NCBI GenBank assembly: GCA_963798455.1
Contig: CAWCTD010000003.1
Location: 3,348,001-3,412,000 of the forward strand
DNA: 64,000 nt
From: CAWCTD01 sp963798455
GTDB lineage: Bacteria; Acidobacteriota; Terriglobia; Bryobacterales; Bryobacteraceae
Reading direction: 5' to 3'
Shown here: positions 1 to 9,046 of the stretch, piece after piece
Numbering within the stretch: position 1 is the stretch's first letter
Layout: the number at the start of each line of letters is the position of its first letter
Notes under the pieces: model-generated
Databases searched by the model: none
Told to the model about the DNA's origin: nothing
The model's input: only the letters and a program-made list of their open reading frames with translations
Translations under genes and position numbers: made by a program

Positions 1-816
1 CCCTTGATCCTTTATGCGATCATCGCCCAGATCACCCTCAAGGAGATGTTCCTCGGCGGCCTGCTGCCTGGGATTCTCCTGGTGGCCATGACCGCGTGGT
101 GGGGGACACGCCTGAGCCCGGCGGCGGCCGGCAGGCCCGGCATGGACTGGCCGGAGGCGCGCAAGGCGGTGTGGGAGGCCAAGTGGGAGCTGATGCTGCC
201 GCTGGTCGCCCTGGCCAGCCTCTTCGCCGGCTTCGCGACCCCGGTGGAAGCCGCCGCGCTTACCGCGCTCTACGCTTTCGTCGTGGAGGTTTTTCTGTAC
301 CGCGACCTGAAGATCGCTCGGGACGTGCCCCGCGTGCTGACCGAGTGCGGCCTCCTGGTGGGCGGCGTGCTGCTCATCCTGGGCGTGGCGCTGGGCTTCA
401 CCAACTACCTCATTTTCGCCGAGATTCCCGCGCGGGGCCTGGCCTGGGTAACTGCCACGATCCATTCGCGCTGGATCTTCATCCTGCTGCTCAACCTGTT
501 CCTGCTGGTGGTCGGCGGCCTCATGGACATTTACTCCGCGATTGTCGTCGTGGCGCCGCTGATCGTCCCCATGGGGCTGGCGTTCGGCATGGACCCTGTA
601 CACCTGGGGATCCTGTTCCTGGCGAACCTCGAACTCGGGTACCTGACGCCGCCGGTGGGGATGAACCTGTTTCTCTCGTCCTACCGGTTTAACAGGCCCA
701 TGCCGGAGGTTGTGCGCGCCTCGTTCCCGATGCTGCTGGTGCTTTTGGCCGGCGTCCTGCTGATCTCCTACGTGCCGGTGCTCACGACGGCGCTGCCTCA
801 GTGGCTGGGCCGTTGA
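1..816 (+). CDS. dctM: TRAP transporter large permease (DctM), 5' partial
   Basis: This is the C-terminal part, about 270 residues, of the large membrane subunit of a TRAP transporter, which imports organic acids such as dicarboxylates using an ion gradient together with a periplasmic binding protein. The frame is open to the left edge, so the true start lies outside the window. It consists of successive hydrophobic helices and carries the family-typical segment around GYLTPPVGMNLFLSSYRF near the end. A complete DctM has about 430 residues. The next gene starts 3 bp after the stop, which suggests cotranscription. The small permease and binding protein are presumably upstream. The substrate cannot be read from this fragment. 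Confidence 0.85.
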   Translation, partial: PLILYAIIAQITLKEMFLGGLLPGILLVAMTAWWGTRLSPAAAGRPGMDWPEARKAVWEAKWELMLPLVALASLFAGFATPVEAAALTALYAFVVEVFLYRDLKIARDVPRVLTECGLLVGGVLLILGVALGFTNYLIFAEIPARGLAWVTATIHSRWIFILLLNLFLLVVGGLMDIYSAIVVVAPLIVPMGLAFGMDPVHLGILFLANLELGYLTPPVGMNLFLSSYRFNRPMPEVVRASFPMLLVLLAGVLLISYVPVLTTALPQWLGR

Positions 817-819
817 GAC

Positions 820-1857
820 TTGACTGAGATGCCGGAACAGGTCGTTCACGGGCTGCTGGGAGTCATCGTTCTTCTGGTGCTGGTGCTGCCGCTGTGGTGG
901 CGGCGAGTAGAGCAGAACCTGGAGATTTTCCTCTTTCTGATGGGCGCGGCAGCCACCACCGTGGCCTCGTTGTGGTCTGGCCGCCTCGTGGTGGAAGCCG
1001 TGCAGGCCCCCTGGAAAATCACGGCGGTGGTGCTTGGGGTTGGATTGACCTTCCACTTTCTGCGGGCGCGTTTCGACAGGGCTCTTCGTGCGCTTCAGGA
1101 ACTTCTGCCTGCCAGGGCGTTGGCCTTTCTCCTGGTCGCGTTCTTGGGCTTGCTGTCGAGCGTGGTGACAGCCATCATTGCATCGCTGTTGCTGGTCGAG
1201 GCGGTTCACGTCCTGCGATTAGACAGAAAGGAGGAAGTGCGCCTCACGGTGCTGACCTGCTACAGCATCGGCCTGGGGGCGGCGCTGACCCCCGTGGGCG
1301 AGCCGCTGTCCGCCATCGTCACCCTGAAGATGCGGGCAGGCTTCTGGTATATCGGCGGCTTGGTCGGCCTCTACATCGTGGCGGGCATCCTGGCGGTGAG
1401 TGTTCTGGCGGCCTGCCTCAAACCGCGCCGGAGCGGGGATTCCCTCTACGACACGCAAAGACGCCAGACCCTCGCGGACGTGTTTCTCCGAGCGGTGCGG
1501 GTTTACGCGTTCATCGCCGCCCTGGTTCTGCTGGGGACCGGCGTGACACCGCTGGTCGACCGCTACGTCACGCACCTGGCGGCGCCGCTGCTGTTCTGGG
1601 CGAATTCGGTCTCGGCGATTCTCGACAACGCCACGCTGGCAGCGGCGGAGATCGGGCCAGCGCTCTCGGGCCGGCAGATCTCGGCCGCCCTGCTGGGTCT
1701 GCTGATCAGCGGCGGAATGCTCATCCCCGGCAACGTTCCGAACATCATCGCGGCCCACCGGCTCAAGATCTGCAGCAGTGAGTGGGCCCGCTATGCGGTG
1801 CCTGTGGGAGCGGCCATGATGTTGGTGTGCTTCGGCGTGTGGCTGGCCGCAGGGTGA
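820..1857 (+). CDS. DUF1646-family membrane transporter
   Basis: A 345-residue integral membrane protein with about ten hydrophobic segments. It resembles the DUF1646 family, thought to be cation/anion symporter-like membrane proteins; the family function is not established. Recognisable stretches are VGEPLSAIVTLKM (around residue 160), SVSAILDNATLAAAEIGP (around 265) and LIPGNVPNIIAAHRLKI (around 305). The latter two resemble the paired re-entrant segments of ion-transporter superfamily members. The start is TTG 820 or, equally likely, ATG 829 in the same frame. It follows the TRAP permease by 3 bp, so the two may form one transport operon. The family call is from memory of these motifs. Confidence 0.7.
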   Translation: MTEMPEQVVHGLLGVIVLLVLVLPLWWRRVEQNLEIFLFLMGAAATTVASLWSGRLVVEAVQAPWKITAVVLGVGLTFHFLRARFDRALRALQELLPARALAFLLVAFLGLLSSVVTAIIASLLLVEAVHVLRLDRKEEVRLTVLTCYSIGLGAALTPVGEPLSAIVTLKMRAGFWYIGGLVGLYIVAGILAVSVLAACLKPRRSGDSLYDTQRRQTLADVFLRAVRVYAFIAALVLLGTGVTPLVDRYVTHLAAPLLFWANSVSAILDNATLAAAEIGPALSGRQISAALLGLLISGGMLIPGNVPNIIAAHRLKICSSEWARYAVPVGAAMMLVCFGVWLAAG

Positions 1858-1869
1858 CAATACCCGGAC

Positions 1870-3384
1870 TCAGCGGCCCTGCCCGCAAGCGCTGCCGCTT
1901 GCTTCGATCACGGTCACCCGCTGGAAGCGGGCCGTGGCGCACACGCGCAAGCCGCGGGACTCCAGCGTCCGGGCAAGCTCTTTCTCCTGGCCTTCCGCGC
2001 CCCGTCGCCGCGACTCCGTGTACCTGGCCACCAATGGATTCTCGTTGGCGAACGTGTTGAGCACGACCCACGCCCGCGACCCCGGCCGGTTCCGTGCCTG
2101 GAGAGCCTCGGCAAGGGCCTCAGCGATCTGCTGGGGCGCCCCCCCGGACCTGACTGCGGCTGGCCCTCTCCAGTAGTAGGAAAAAGGCAGCGCGCCGAAG
2201 TCGCCCGGGACGACGACAACATCGCCCGGGGACCAGTGATGAACCAGATACCTGGCCGCTCCCCTCCAATCCTGGTAGCCGAATGTGTTCTCTCCAGCCG
2301 AGGCAATGAAGGCGGCGCCGGTGGCGCAGTACACAAGAATCAAGGCTATTGTTGCGGCCCGCGCCAGCGGGCGCCCAGGCCAGAGCTTCCAGGAACACGC
2401 AGCTACCACACACGTCAGCGGGAAGATGCCAAGGCCGTAACGATACGCCACGTAAGGCAGTGTCAATCTGGCGAATACTGGGATGCCCACCACGGGCAGC
2501 GCAATCAAGATCCCAATCGACCAAAACCCGCTCCTGGAGTATCTGTACAGGGCTGCCGCACCGAGCACCAGCAGGGCGCCCCAGAGCAGAAACTGAGCCA
2601 GGTCTCCGAACGACTGCGGGCCGGCCAGCATTCCCGCCATCGAGACAGCCGTGCTCAGATCCGCCAACCGAGAGAAATCCAGCGGCTGGGCCAGGCCGCC
2701 CGCGTGCGCGTAAAAGAGCACCCACAGGAGCGTGGCCCCCACGAGAAGGCCCGCGACCGCGGCCAGCCGTTTGAAGGACCGCGTCGCCACGGGCCGAACA
2801 TGCGCTCTCAGGAAGACCCCTGCCAGCAATTGGGCGCCAAGATGAAACACGAACAGCGAATGCGTCCCCAACCCTACCAGGGCACAGGCAGCATAGGCCG
2901 CCCAATCCCGTGTCGCGTCCGAATGCGCCGCCTTCCACAGGTACAGCGTGGAGAGAGCTGACGCCAGCATCAGCAAAGTGTAGGCGTTGCCGTCCACGAA
3001 GTACCGAAACGCGCCAGGGGTCAGGACGAGCAAGAACGCCGCGACCGCGCCGGTAAGGGCGTCAACCAGGCTTGAGCCCAGCAAGAAGACCGCGACGACG
3101 GTGAGCGCGCCGAACAGCGCTGCCGGTAGCCGCAGTCCCACCTCGTCGTCCCGCAGGCGCAGGGAATAGTGGACGGCGAAGAAGAAAAGCGGCGGATACG
3201 GCCTCTCTTTCATGGCAAGGGCTGTCACGCCGCCGAGCGTGCTCTGCCGGGCGATCAGGTGAGTCTGAGACTCGTCATGCCACACCGAGTGAGACATGTG
3301 AGAGAAAGCGAGGAGCAAGCTTGCGAGGGCTAGCGCCGTCACCACGGCGCCCGAAACCAGCTTGATCCATTTCGGCGTTCCCAT
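1870..3384 (-). CDS. GT39/ArnT-like membrane glycosyltransferase
   Basis: A polytopic membrane protein of about 504 residues that resembles dolichyl/polyprenyl-phosphate-sugar glycosyltransferases (GT39/GT83, PMT-like). Such enzymes move a sugar from a lipid carrier to an acceptor outside the membrane. An N-terminal helix is followed by an acidic first loop containing WHDESQTHLIA, the usual site of the catalytic acidic residue, and then ERPYPPLFFFAVHYSLRL, the typical 'PPLY' region. The frame runs further upstream, but the ATG at 3384 (MGTPKWIK) puts the first helix close to the start. It converges with the DUF1646 gene with 12 bp between stops and is divergent from the patatin gene. Donor and acceptor are unknown. 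Confidence 0.75.
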   Translation of the reverse strand: MGTPKWIKLVSGAVVTALALASLLLAFSHMSHSVWHDESQTHLIARQSTLGGVTALAMKERPYPPLFFFAVHYSLRLRDDEVGLRLPAALFGALTVVAVFLLGSSLVDALTGAVAAFLLVLTPGAFRYFVDGNAYTLLMLASALSTLYLWKAAHSDATRDWAAYAACALVGLGTHSLFVFHLGAQLLAGVFLRAHVRPVATRSFKRLAAVAGLLVGATLLWVLFYAHAGGLAQPLDFSRLADLSTAVSMAGMLAGPQSFGDLAQFLLWGALLVLGAAALYRYSRSGFWSIGILIALPVVGIPVFARLTLPYVAYRYGLGIFPLTCVVAACSWKLWPGRPLARAATIALILVYCATGAAFIASAGENTFGYQDWRGAARYLVHHWSPGDVVVVPGDFGALPFSYYWRGPAAVRSGGAPQQIAEALAEALQARNRPGSRAWVVLNTFANENPLVARYTESRRRGAEGQEKELARTLESRGLRVCATARFQRVTVIEASGSACGQGR

Positions 3385-3527
3385 GTCTTTACACGTCGTG
3401 GACTCAACAAAGATAACACAGCGTTTCCTCTTGATTCTGTTGAACTTTCCGCGACGCCGGGGGGCCAGCAGCGTCACCCGCGGAGCGCCTGTCCGCGGGG
3501 GTCCGCGTGATAGAATCCGGTCGGGGC

Positions 3528-4505
3528 ATGGGGAAGCTGATCCGAATACTGGGTATTGATGGGGGCGGCATCCGGGGCGTCATCCCCGCGACGGTTCTGG
3601 CCAGGATAGAAACGCTGGCAGGAAAACCCGTCGCGGAGTTGTTCGATCTGGTGGCCGGCACCTCCACCGGCGGCATACTGGCGTTGGGGCTTGCCAAGCC
3701 GGATGCAGCCGGGAGTCCGGCTTACACAGCCGCCGAGATGCTGTCGCTGTACGAGGAGGAGGGCCGCCGCATCTTCCGCCGCACACCGGCCTGGAAGTTG
3801 CGGGCACTCGGCGGGCTGGCGGAAGAGAAGTACCGGTCCGAAGGGATCGAAGGCGTGTTGGATGAGTACTTCGGCGGGACGCGCCTCAAGGACTCGCTCA
3901 CCGGCGTCATCATCACCAGCTACGATACGGAGCGGCGCATACCGTTCTTCTTCAAGAGCCGTAACGCCCGAGGCAGGCCAGACTACGACTTTCCCATGAA
4001 GGACGTCGCCCGGGCCACCTCCGCCGCGCCCACCTACTTCGAGCCCCACAAGCTCGAGGCGAGCTCGCCGCGGGACTACTACTCGCTGATCGACGGAGGC
4101 GTGTACGCCAACAATCCCGCCATGTGCGGCTACGTCGAAGCCAGGGCGACGTACCCGGAGGACAGCGATTTCCTGGTCGTTTCGCTGGGCACGGGGGAAC
4201 GCACTCTGCCGCTGAGGTACCAGGATGTGAGAGGCTGGGGGCTCGCCCGCTGGGCGCAGCCGATTCTGAACGTGGTCTTCGATGGAGTCAGCAGCACCGT
4301 CGACTACCAGCTCCGCCACCTGCTCGCATCCGCCGGCGGCGGCCACAGGCGCTATTGGCGATTCCAGACCAAACTCGACGAGCATACCGACGCCATGGAC
4401 GATGCCAGGCCCGAGAACGTTCGCGCTCTGAAGCTACTGGCGGAGGCTATGATTCGCGAGCGGGCCGACGATCTCGACCTGCTTTGCGCGACACTGGTAA
4501 CGTAG
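3528..4505 (+). CDS. Patatin-like phospholipase
   Basis: A cytoplasmic patatin-family acyl hydrolase of about 325 residues, expected to deacylate phospholipids or related lipids. The oxyanion loop ILGIDGGGIRGVIPA sits at the N-terminus, the nucleophile elbow is GTSTGG (serine of GXSXG) around residue 45, and the catalytic aspartate is in DGGVYANNPA around residue 190. The Ser-Asp dyad therefore appears complete. The ATG at 3528 is preferred over the GTG at 3507 because family homology begins at once after it. Some patatins are effectors of CBASS defence, but the neighbours here are a housekeeping-type diadenylate cyclase and a glycosyltransferase, with no CD-NTase. A lipid-metabolism role is more likely. 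Confidence 0.88.
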   Translation: MGKLIRILGIDGGGIRGVIPATVLARIETLAGKPVAELFDLVAGTSTGGILALGLAKPDAAGSPAYTAAEMLSLYEEEGRRIFRRTPAWKLRALGGLAEEKYRSEGIEGVLDEYFGGTRLKDSLTGVIITSYDTERRIPFFFKSRNARGRPDYDFPMKDVARATSAAPTYFEPHKLEASSPRDYYSLIDGGVYANNPAMCGYVEARATYPEDSDFLVVSLGTGERTLPLRYQDVRGWGLARWAQPILNVVFDGVSSTVDYQLRHLLASAGGGHRRYWRFQTKLDEHTDAMDDARPENVRALKLLAEAMIRERADDLDLLCATLVT

Positions 4506-4508
4506 GTA

Positions 4509-5678
4509 GTGTCGGCAATTATGGCTTGGTTCCGGTGGCAGAACGCCGTAGATTTCGCCGTACTGGCTGCCGCTATCTACATCCTGCTCCAGTGGGCCAG
4601 GGGCACTCGCGCGCTGCGGGTAGTGCTCGCGATCCTGGCTCTTCATGCCCTGGCCCGTATCGCCTGGCAATTGGACCTCACGATCACCGGCTGGCTGCTG
4701 GACATCTCCAGCGTGTTGCTGGTGCTCATGCTGATGTTCTTCTTCCAGCCCGAGTTGCGGCACGCGTTTATGCGCCTGGACGGCCTGTTGAACCTCGGCC
4801 TCGGTCCAGCCAGGTCCTTGGAGTCCAGCTACGAGGCAATCAGTGAAGCTGCCTTTTCCATGGCCGCCGAGCGTGTAGGAGCGCTGATCATCATCGCTCG
4901 CAAGGATTCGCTGCGTGAGATGGTGAGCGGAGGGACCTCGCTCGGGGCGGAGATCTCGGCTCCCATCCTGACTGCAATCTTTCGCAAGGACTCGCCGCTT
5001 CACGACGGGGCGCTTCTGGTCGAGGCCGGCCGGATCTCGCGGGCTGGCGTAGTGCTCCCTTTGACCCAGAGGGAGGATGTTCCGTTCCAATACGGGACCC
5101 GCCACCGTGCCGCGATGGGCATGGCGGAGCGCTGTGACGCCCTGGTCGTGGTGGTTTCGGAAGAACGCGGCGAGGTCACATTGATGCAAGGCTTCCAAAG
5201 GGTCCCGGTGGGCAGTGCGTCCGAACTTCTCAGCGCGCTCCAGACGCTGACAACCCTCCCCAAGACTCCTTGGATGGGCAGGCTGAGACGCTGGTGTTTC
5301 GCCGACCTCCGGTACAAGCTGGCCGCCGGCGGGATTGCGGCCGTCCTGTGGGTGATGTCCTTGCTCGGCACCGGCGCCACCGTGAGGGTCGTAAGTGCTG
5401 GGATCGAGTTCTCCGGGGTGCCGGCTGGTCTGGAGATCGCGAACCCGTCGGCCATGCGCCTGGAAGTGCAAATCCGGGGCAGTTCGTGGCTGATGGCTTC
5501 GGTCGGGCTGACGGGGCTCGTGGCGCGCTTCGACCTGAGCACCGCCCGGGAAGGTAACGTGACGCTGAAGGCAGGCCCCGATAATCTGGACCTGCCGCCG
5601 GGGGTCAGCGTCGACCGGGTGCGGCCGGAGTTCGTCACCGTGCGTCTGGCGCGCCGCTCCGCCCGAAGCGCTCCGTGA
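4509..5678 (+). CDS. CdaA-type diadenylate cyclase fused to a YbbR domain
   Basis: A 389-residue membrane enzyme predicted to make cyclic di-AMP from two ATP. Three N-terminal helices (about residues 10-80) precede the DAC domain (about 95-245), which has the catalytic DGA in LHDGALLV and the RHR in GTRHRAAMG. After it comes another membrane helix (KLAAGGIAAVLWVMSLL, about 275-290) and one YbbR-like repeat ending LPPGVSVDRVRPEFVTVRL. YbbR repeats normally belong to CdaR, a separate regulator of CdaA, so this looks like a natural CdaA-CdaR fusion. The start is GTG 4509 or ATG 4521. It sits 3 bp after the patatin gene. A second cdaA lies at 43866, making two paralogous systems. Confidence 0.88.
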   Translation: MSAIMAWFRWQNAVDFAVLAAAIYILLQWARGTRALRVVLAILALHALARIAWQLDLTITGWLLDISSVLLVLMLMFFFQPELRHAFMRLDGLLNLGLGPARSLESSYEAISEAAFSMAAERVGALIIIARKDSLREMVSGGTSLGAEISAPILTAIFRKDSPLHDGALLVEAGRISRAGVVLPLTQREDVPFQYGTRHRAAMGMAERCDALVVVVSEERGEVTLMQGFQRVPVGSASELLSALQTLTTLPKTPWMGRLRRWCFADLRYKLAAGGIAAVLWVMSLLGTGATVRVVSAGIEFSGVPAGLEIANPSAMRLEVQIRGSSWLMASVGLTGLVARFDLSTAREGNVTLKAGPDNLDLPPGVSVDRVRPEFVTVRLARRSARSAP

Positions 5679-5721
5679 CCGCAAGCAATACCGTGGGAGC
5701 AGTGATTACACTGGAAGAAGC

Positions 5722-7599
5722 ATGAGGGATCTGGTGTTCCTCCTTCTCCTTGCAGTTCTGCTCCCGCCGTGTCTGCTATCGCAGACGCTGTGCCCGCCGA
5801 CGCCGGCTTACTCCCCTTGTGAGATCGTCTTCGAGATGTCGGCCCAGGAGGTTCAAGACCACCCGAACCCGTATGCCAGTGTGACGCTGGAAGCAGAGTT
5901 CCGCTCGCCCCGCTTCCGCACCTACCTGCTGCCCGGCTTTTGGGACGGCGGCAACCGGTTAGTGGTCCGCTTCGCCCCAACGGAAGCCGGAGCCTGGGAC
6001 TTCCGCGTCTCCAGCAACCTCGCACGGCTTGACGGTAAGACCGGACGTTTCCAAGCCACCGCATCCGATTCGCCTGGATTCGTCCGGCCCCGCAATGTCC
6101 ATCACTGGGGTTACACAGAAACCGATCAGCCCCACCTGTGGATGGGGGACACCTGTCTTCGGTTCGCCTTCGTGGATCAGGACTTCTTCGACAAGCTGGT
6201 GGAGACTCGCTCGCACCAGAAGTTCAACCACATTCGAGGCCTTGTCATAGGCGGGCCGGAAGACTCGGGACAGGCCTTCCCTTCCCCCGACCAGCCCGAC
6301 CTGGAGTATTTCCACCGTCTCGACCAGAGGATCCTGGCAATGAACAAGGCCGGCATTGTCGCGGACCTCTTGCTGGCGGGAGGACACAACCACCTGACCC
6401 GGTTGTTCCCCACCTGGCAGCAGCGCGAGCGCTATGTGCGATTCGTGGTGGCCCGCTATGCGGCGATGCACATCACCTGGCAGGGTCTCGAGGACTTCGA
6501 GACCTACGATAATGGCCGGGAACTCCTCAAAGAGATAGGCGCTCTGCTCAAGAAGTCGGACCCGTACAACCACCCACGCTCGACGGGTGCCGAGACCACG
6601 GCGGCGCCCCTGGCCGACGACGGGTGGATGAGCTTTCTTGTACACAACTCGAGCGATGACCAACTGGGCTCCATCGAGCACCAGCTCCACGCGGCCCCAT
6701 TCGTGAATGTCGGATTTGCCGTTGAGGACAACGGCGCCGGCAAACACGAGCCGCGGGACGCGGACACCGACACCTTTCGGAGAAGACTCTGGAATTCCAC
6801 CATGGACGGCGAGTATCCGACCTTCGCCAACACGGGAACGGACGCAGCCACAAAGCTGCCCGTGAATCCGGCGTACCTGGATTCGCCCGGAGCCCGGCAG
6901 ATGACGGTGTGGTACGACTTCTTTTCGGGCACGCGCCATTGGGAACTGGAGCCTTATTTCGAGGTGGACGGCGGCCGCGCGCTGGCGCTGGAGGTGCCCA
7001 GGGAAGAGGATGAAGAGCCCGAGGGCATTGAGTACATCGTCTATGTGGAGAAACCCGGCCCCGTCGAGATTGTGCTTCAGAAGCACAACTATGACGTCGC
7101 CTGGGTGAATCCCATCACCGGGGAGAGGCTGAAGCAGAAGGACTTTCACGGCGATCGCCTAAAAATCGAGCCGCCCGACACCAAGCACGACTGGGTGCTC
7201 CATGTTTCCCGCGAGGGCAAGAAACAGAGCATGCTCCGGTCCTACAAGTTCGAAACCCACCCGGTCCTGCTGCAAGAGGTGGAGCAGAACGCGCAGAGGG
7301 TTCCGTACGAAATCGTGGAGCCGGCCGCCGGCGCCTTGTCCGTGGAAAAGCCGGTCCGATTTGCGGCAAAGGTTACCCGGGACACGCGCGCCACGCGCAC
7401 CATGATGTGGCTCTGGACCGGCGAGGTCAGCACCGACGGCCAGGGATACCGCGTGCTGGGGACCGGCCGGGAAGGCGAAATGCGGGTCCCCGCCGGGCTC
7501 GCCAGTCAATACCCGGCCGTCATGAACCTCCGCTTGGCGGGCATGAACGCCAACGGCAAAATCTACTTCCTAGACAGGATCTACAGACTGGCCCAGTGA
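5722..7599 (+). CDS. Secreted DUF5060/DUF4038 glycosidase-like protein
   Basis: A 625-residue exported protein with a signal peptide (hydrophobic core LVFLLLLAVLLPPC). An N-terminal beta domain of DUF5060 type (about residues 30-115) includes LLPGFWDGGNRLVVRFAPTE. A TIM-barrel-like DUF4038 domain (about 125-420) contains WMGDTCLRFAF and NHIRGLV. A C-terminal beta region resembles the putative collagen-binding domain that often follows DUF4038. Such proteins are regarded as glycoside-hydrolase relatives acting on plant or animal polysaccharides, but the substrate is unknown. The stop overlaps the GTG start of tsaB. An unusual feature is the acidic EEDEEPEG segment near residue 430. Confidence 0.78.
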   Translation: MRDLVFLLLLAVLLPPCLLSQTLCPPTPAYSPCEIVFEMSAQEVQDHPNPYASVTLEAEFRSPRFRTYLLPGFWDGGNRLVVRFAPTEAGAWDFRVSSNLARLDGKTGRFQATASDSPGFVRPRNVHHWGYTETDQPHLWMGDTCLRFAFVDQDFFDKLVETRSHQKFNHIRGLVIGGPEDSGQAFPSPDQPDLEYFHRLDQRILAMNKAGIVADLLLAGGHNHLTRLFPTWQQRERYVRFVVARYAAMHITWQGLEDFETYDNGRELLKEIGALLKKSDPYNHPRSTGAETTAAPLADDGWMSFLVHNSSDDQLGSIEHQLHAAPFVNVGFAVEDNGAGKHEPRDADTDTFRRRLWNSTMDGEYPTFANTGTDAATKLPVNPAYLDSPGARQMTVWYDFFSGTRHWELEPYFEVDGGRALALEVPREEDEEPEGIEYIVYVEKPGPVEIVLQKHNYDVAWVNPITGERLKQKDFHGDRLKIEPPDTKHDWVLHVSREGKKQSMLRSYKFETHPVLLQEVEQNAQRVPYEIVEPAAGALSVEKPVRFAAKVTRDTRATRTMMWLWTGEVSTDGQGYRVLGTGREGEMRVPAGLASQYPAVMNLRLAGMNANGKIYFLDRIYRLAQ

Positions 7600-8270
7600 A
7601 ACCGCGTATTCTCTCCATTGACACCACGTCGGAGTACGGGAGTCTGGCGCTCATCGCCGGCGGCGAGGTTGTGGGACAAGTGGAGCGGCATTCCACAGAA
7701 GGGTTCGGGCATCTCTTATACCTGGAAATGGAGCGTCTGCTCGCCACGCAGGGCTGGCAACTCGCCAGCATCAACTGTTTCGCCGCCGCCGCCGGCCCGG
7801 GCTCGTTCACGGGCATCCGCGTGGGTCTGGCCGCGGTCAAGGGCCTGGGAGAGGCGCTGGGACGGCCGGTCGTGGCGGTATCCAACCTCCAGGCAATTGC
7901 GTGGCATGGAACCGCGCCCTTGCGAGCCACTGTGATGGACGCGCGGCGGGGGCAGGTCTACGGCGCGGTGTACTCCGCCTCACTTCAGATTCTGGTTCCG
8001 GAAACGGTGGCAAGTCTCCACTCCTGGCTGGGAACGCTGCCCGACGGAGAGATGGAACTCCTGTCCACGGATTCGAGCTTCCTCGGCGCCGCGCTGGAGG
8101 GCACGCGTTTCCACCGGCTCGCGGTGAAGCAGGTCCCGCGAAGCCTGGCGGCGGCCGTGGGCAGCATCGCCGCGGCGCATCTGGCGGCCGGTCTCGCTCT
8201 CGCGCCCGCTGCGGTGGACGCAAACTACGTCCGGCGCTCCGACGCAGAGTTGTTCTGGAAGGACCAGTGA
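7596..8270 (+). CDS. tsaB: tRNA threonylcarbamoyladenosine biosynthesis protein TsaB
   Basis: A 224-residue TsaB, the non-catalytic partner of TsaD in t6A37 modification of ANN-decoding tRNAs. It has the ASKHA-type N-terminus ILSIDTTSEYGSLAL, the segment AAGPGSFTGIRVGLAAVKGL and DARRGQVYGAVYS, all family hallmarks. The GTG start at 7596 overlaps the TGA of the upstream gene (GTGA), which implies translational coupling. The frame stays open far upstream, but that part is only a shadow of the preceding gene. The length matches the family (about 220-235). It is convergent with the cupin gene. Confidence 0.93.
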   Translation: MKPRILSIDTTSEYGSLALIAGGEVVGQVERHSTEGFGHLLYLEMERLLATQGWQLASINCFAAAAGPGSFTGIRVGLAAVKGLGEALGRPVVAVSNLQAIAWHGTAPLRATVMDARRGQVYGAVYSASLQILVPETVASLHSWLGTLPDGEMELLSTDSSFLGAALEGTRFHRLAVKQVPRSLAAAVGSIAAAHLAAGLALAPAAVDANYVRRSDAELFWKDQ

Positions 8271-8284
8271 GAAGTTCGGCCGCC

Positions 8285-8752
8285 CTACTTCGCCCTCACC
8301 TTGATGACAAGGTAGGTAATTTTTTGGCCCGGCCCCACCTGGGTGTGGTGCGGCGTGCCTGGGGGGATGTTGACGATATCGCCCGCGCCTAGTTTCTTCG
8401 TTACGCCACCTTCGATAGACGTTCCCCGGATCTCACCCGGCGCTGTCGTCTTGCCGTTTACCAGCTTGCCGCCGACCGTCAGGCTCGCTTCCCCGCTCTG
8501 AATCACGAAAATGTCCGTCAGGTTCTCGTGGATTTCCGCCGGGCCCGTAGCCTCCACATGAGCCAGCATCATCGTGTGTGTCCCGTAGTCGCCGAGCTGC
8601 TGGGTGCCGGTCTTCTGCGGGCCGAACTTCTGCGCCACCTGCTGGTCGATATTCTTCAGGTCCGAGGACTTGAGAAGAGTGAACCCCGGAGGATCATCGG
8701 CCCCCACCGCAAAACCCGCCAGCGCTAGCAATAGGACTACCATCCTTCGCAT
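8285..8752 (-). CDS. Secreted cupin-domain protein
   Basis: A 155-residue protein with an N-terminal signal peptide (MVVLLLALAGFAVGA) followed by a single cupin beta-barrel. Cupin motif 1 spans about AHVEATGPAEIHENLTDIFV with metal-ligand candidates His and Glu. Motif 2 is around GDIVNIPPGTPHHTQVG. The segment resembles dioxygenase-like or sensor cupins, but no substrate can be inferred. The ATG at 8752 is preferred over the in-frame TTG 8758 because AAGGAG (complement of 8763-8768) is then spaced properly. It is a monocistronic minus-strand gene convergent with tsaB. Confidence 0.8.
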   Translation of the reverse strand: MRRMVVLLLALAGFAVGADDPPGFTLLKSSDLKNIDQQVAQKFGPQKTGTQQLGDYGTHTMMLAHVEATGPAEIHENLTDIFVIQSGEASLTVGGKLVNGKTTAPGEIRGTSIEGGVTKKLGAGDIVNIPPGTPHHTQVGPGQKITYLVIKVRAK

Positions 8753-8992
8753 TCGCAACTTCTCCTTTCCAGAGGCTCGTTTAGCAACGTTTGCCGCAAG
8801 TCTGTCACGAACCCTGAGATTAGGATTATACCGAAAGCCGCCCTGGCCGGTGATTGGACCTGGTACTTCTCGGCAACCGCAGGGCTAAATGGCGTCCGTG
8901 GGCGTCCCTCAAGACCAATGTTCGTAAAGCGATACCGAAGCCGGCCGCAGGTCATAGGGGTGAAGTGAGGTATTTGCGGTCTATTACTGAGG

Positions 8993-9021
8993 TTGACTGA
9001 GTACTATATCGGCTATAGAAT
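8993..9021 (+). promoter_or_regulatory. Sigma-70-type promoter of the NarL-family regulator
   Basis: TTGACT at 8993-8998 and TAGAAT at 9016-9021 are separated by exactly 17 bp. Transcription would start near 9028, leaving a short leader with GTGAGG at 9033-9038 as the ribosome site for the ATG at 9047. The rest of 8753-9046 holds no gene that I can support. Confidence 0.65.
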
Positions 9022-9046
9022 GATTAAGACGCGTGAGGTTCCGGCA

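Noticed and set aside
3528..5678. Patatin plus nucleotide cyclase as a CBASS defence operon
   Set aside because: The cyclase is a membrane CdaA/DisA-type diadenylate cyclase, not a CD-NTase, and no CBASS ancillary gene is present, so the pairing is more likely housekeeping.
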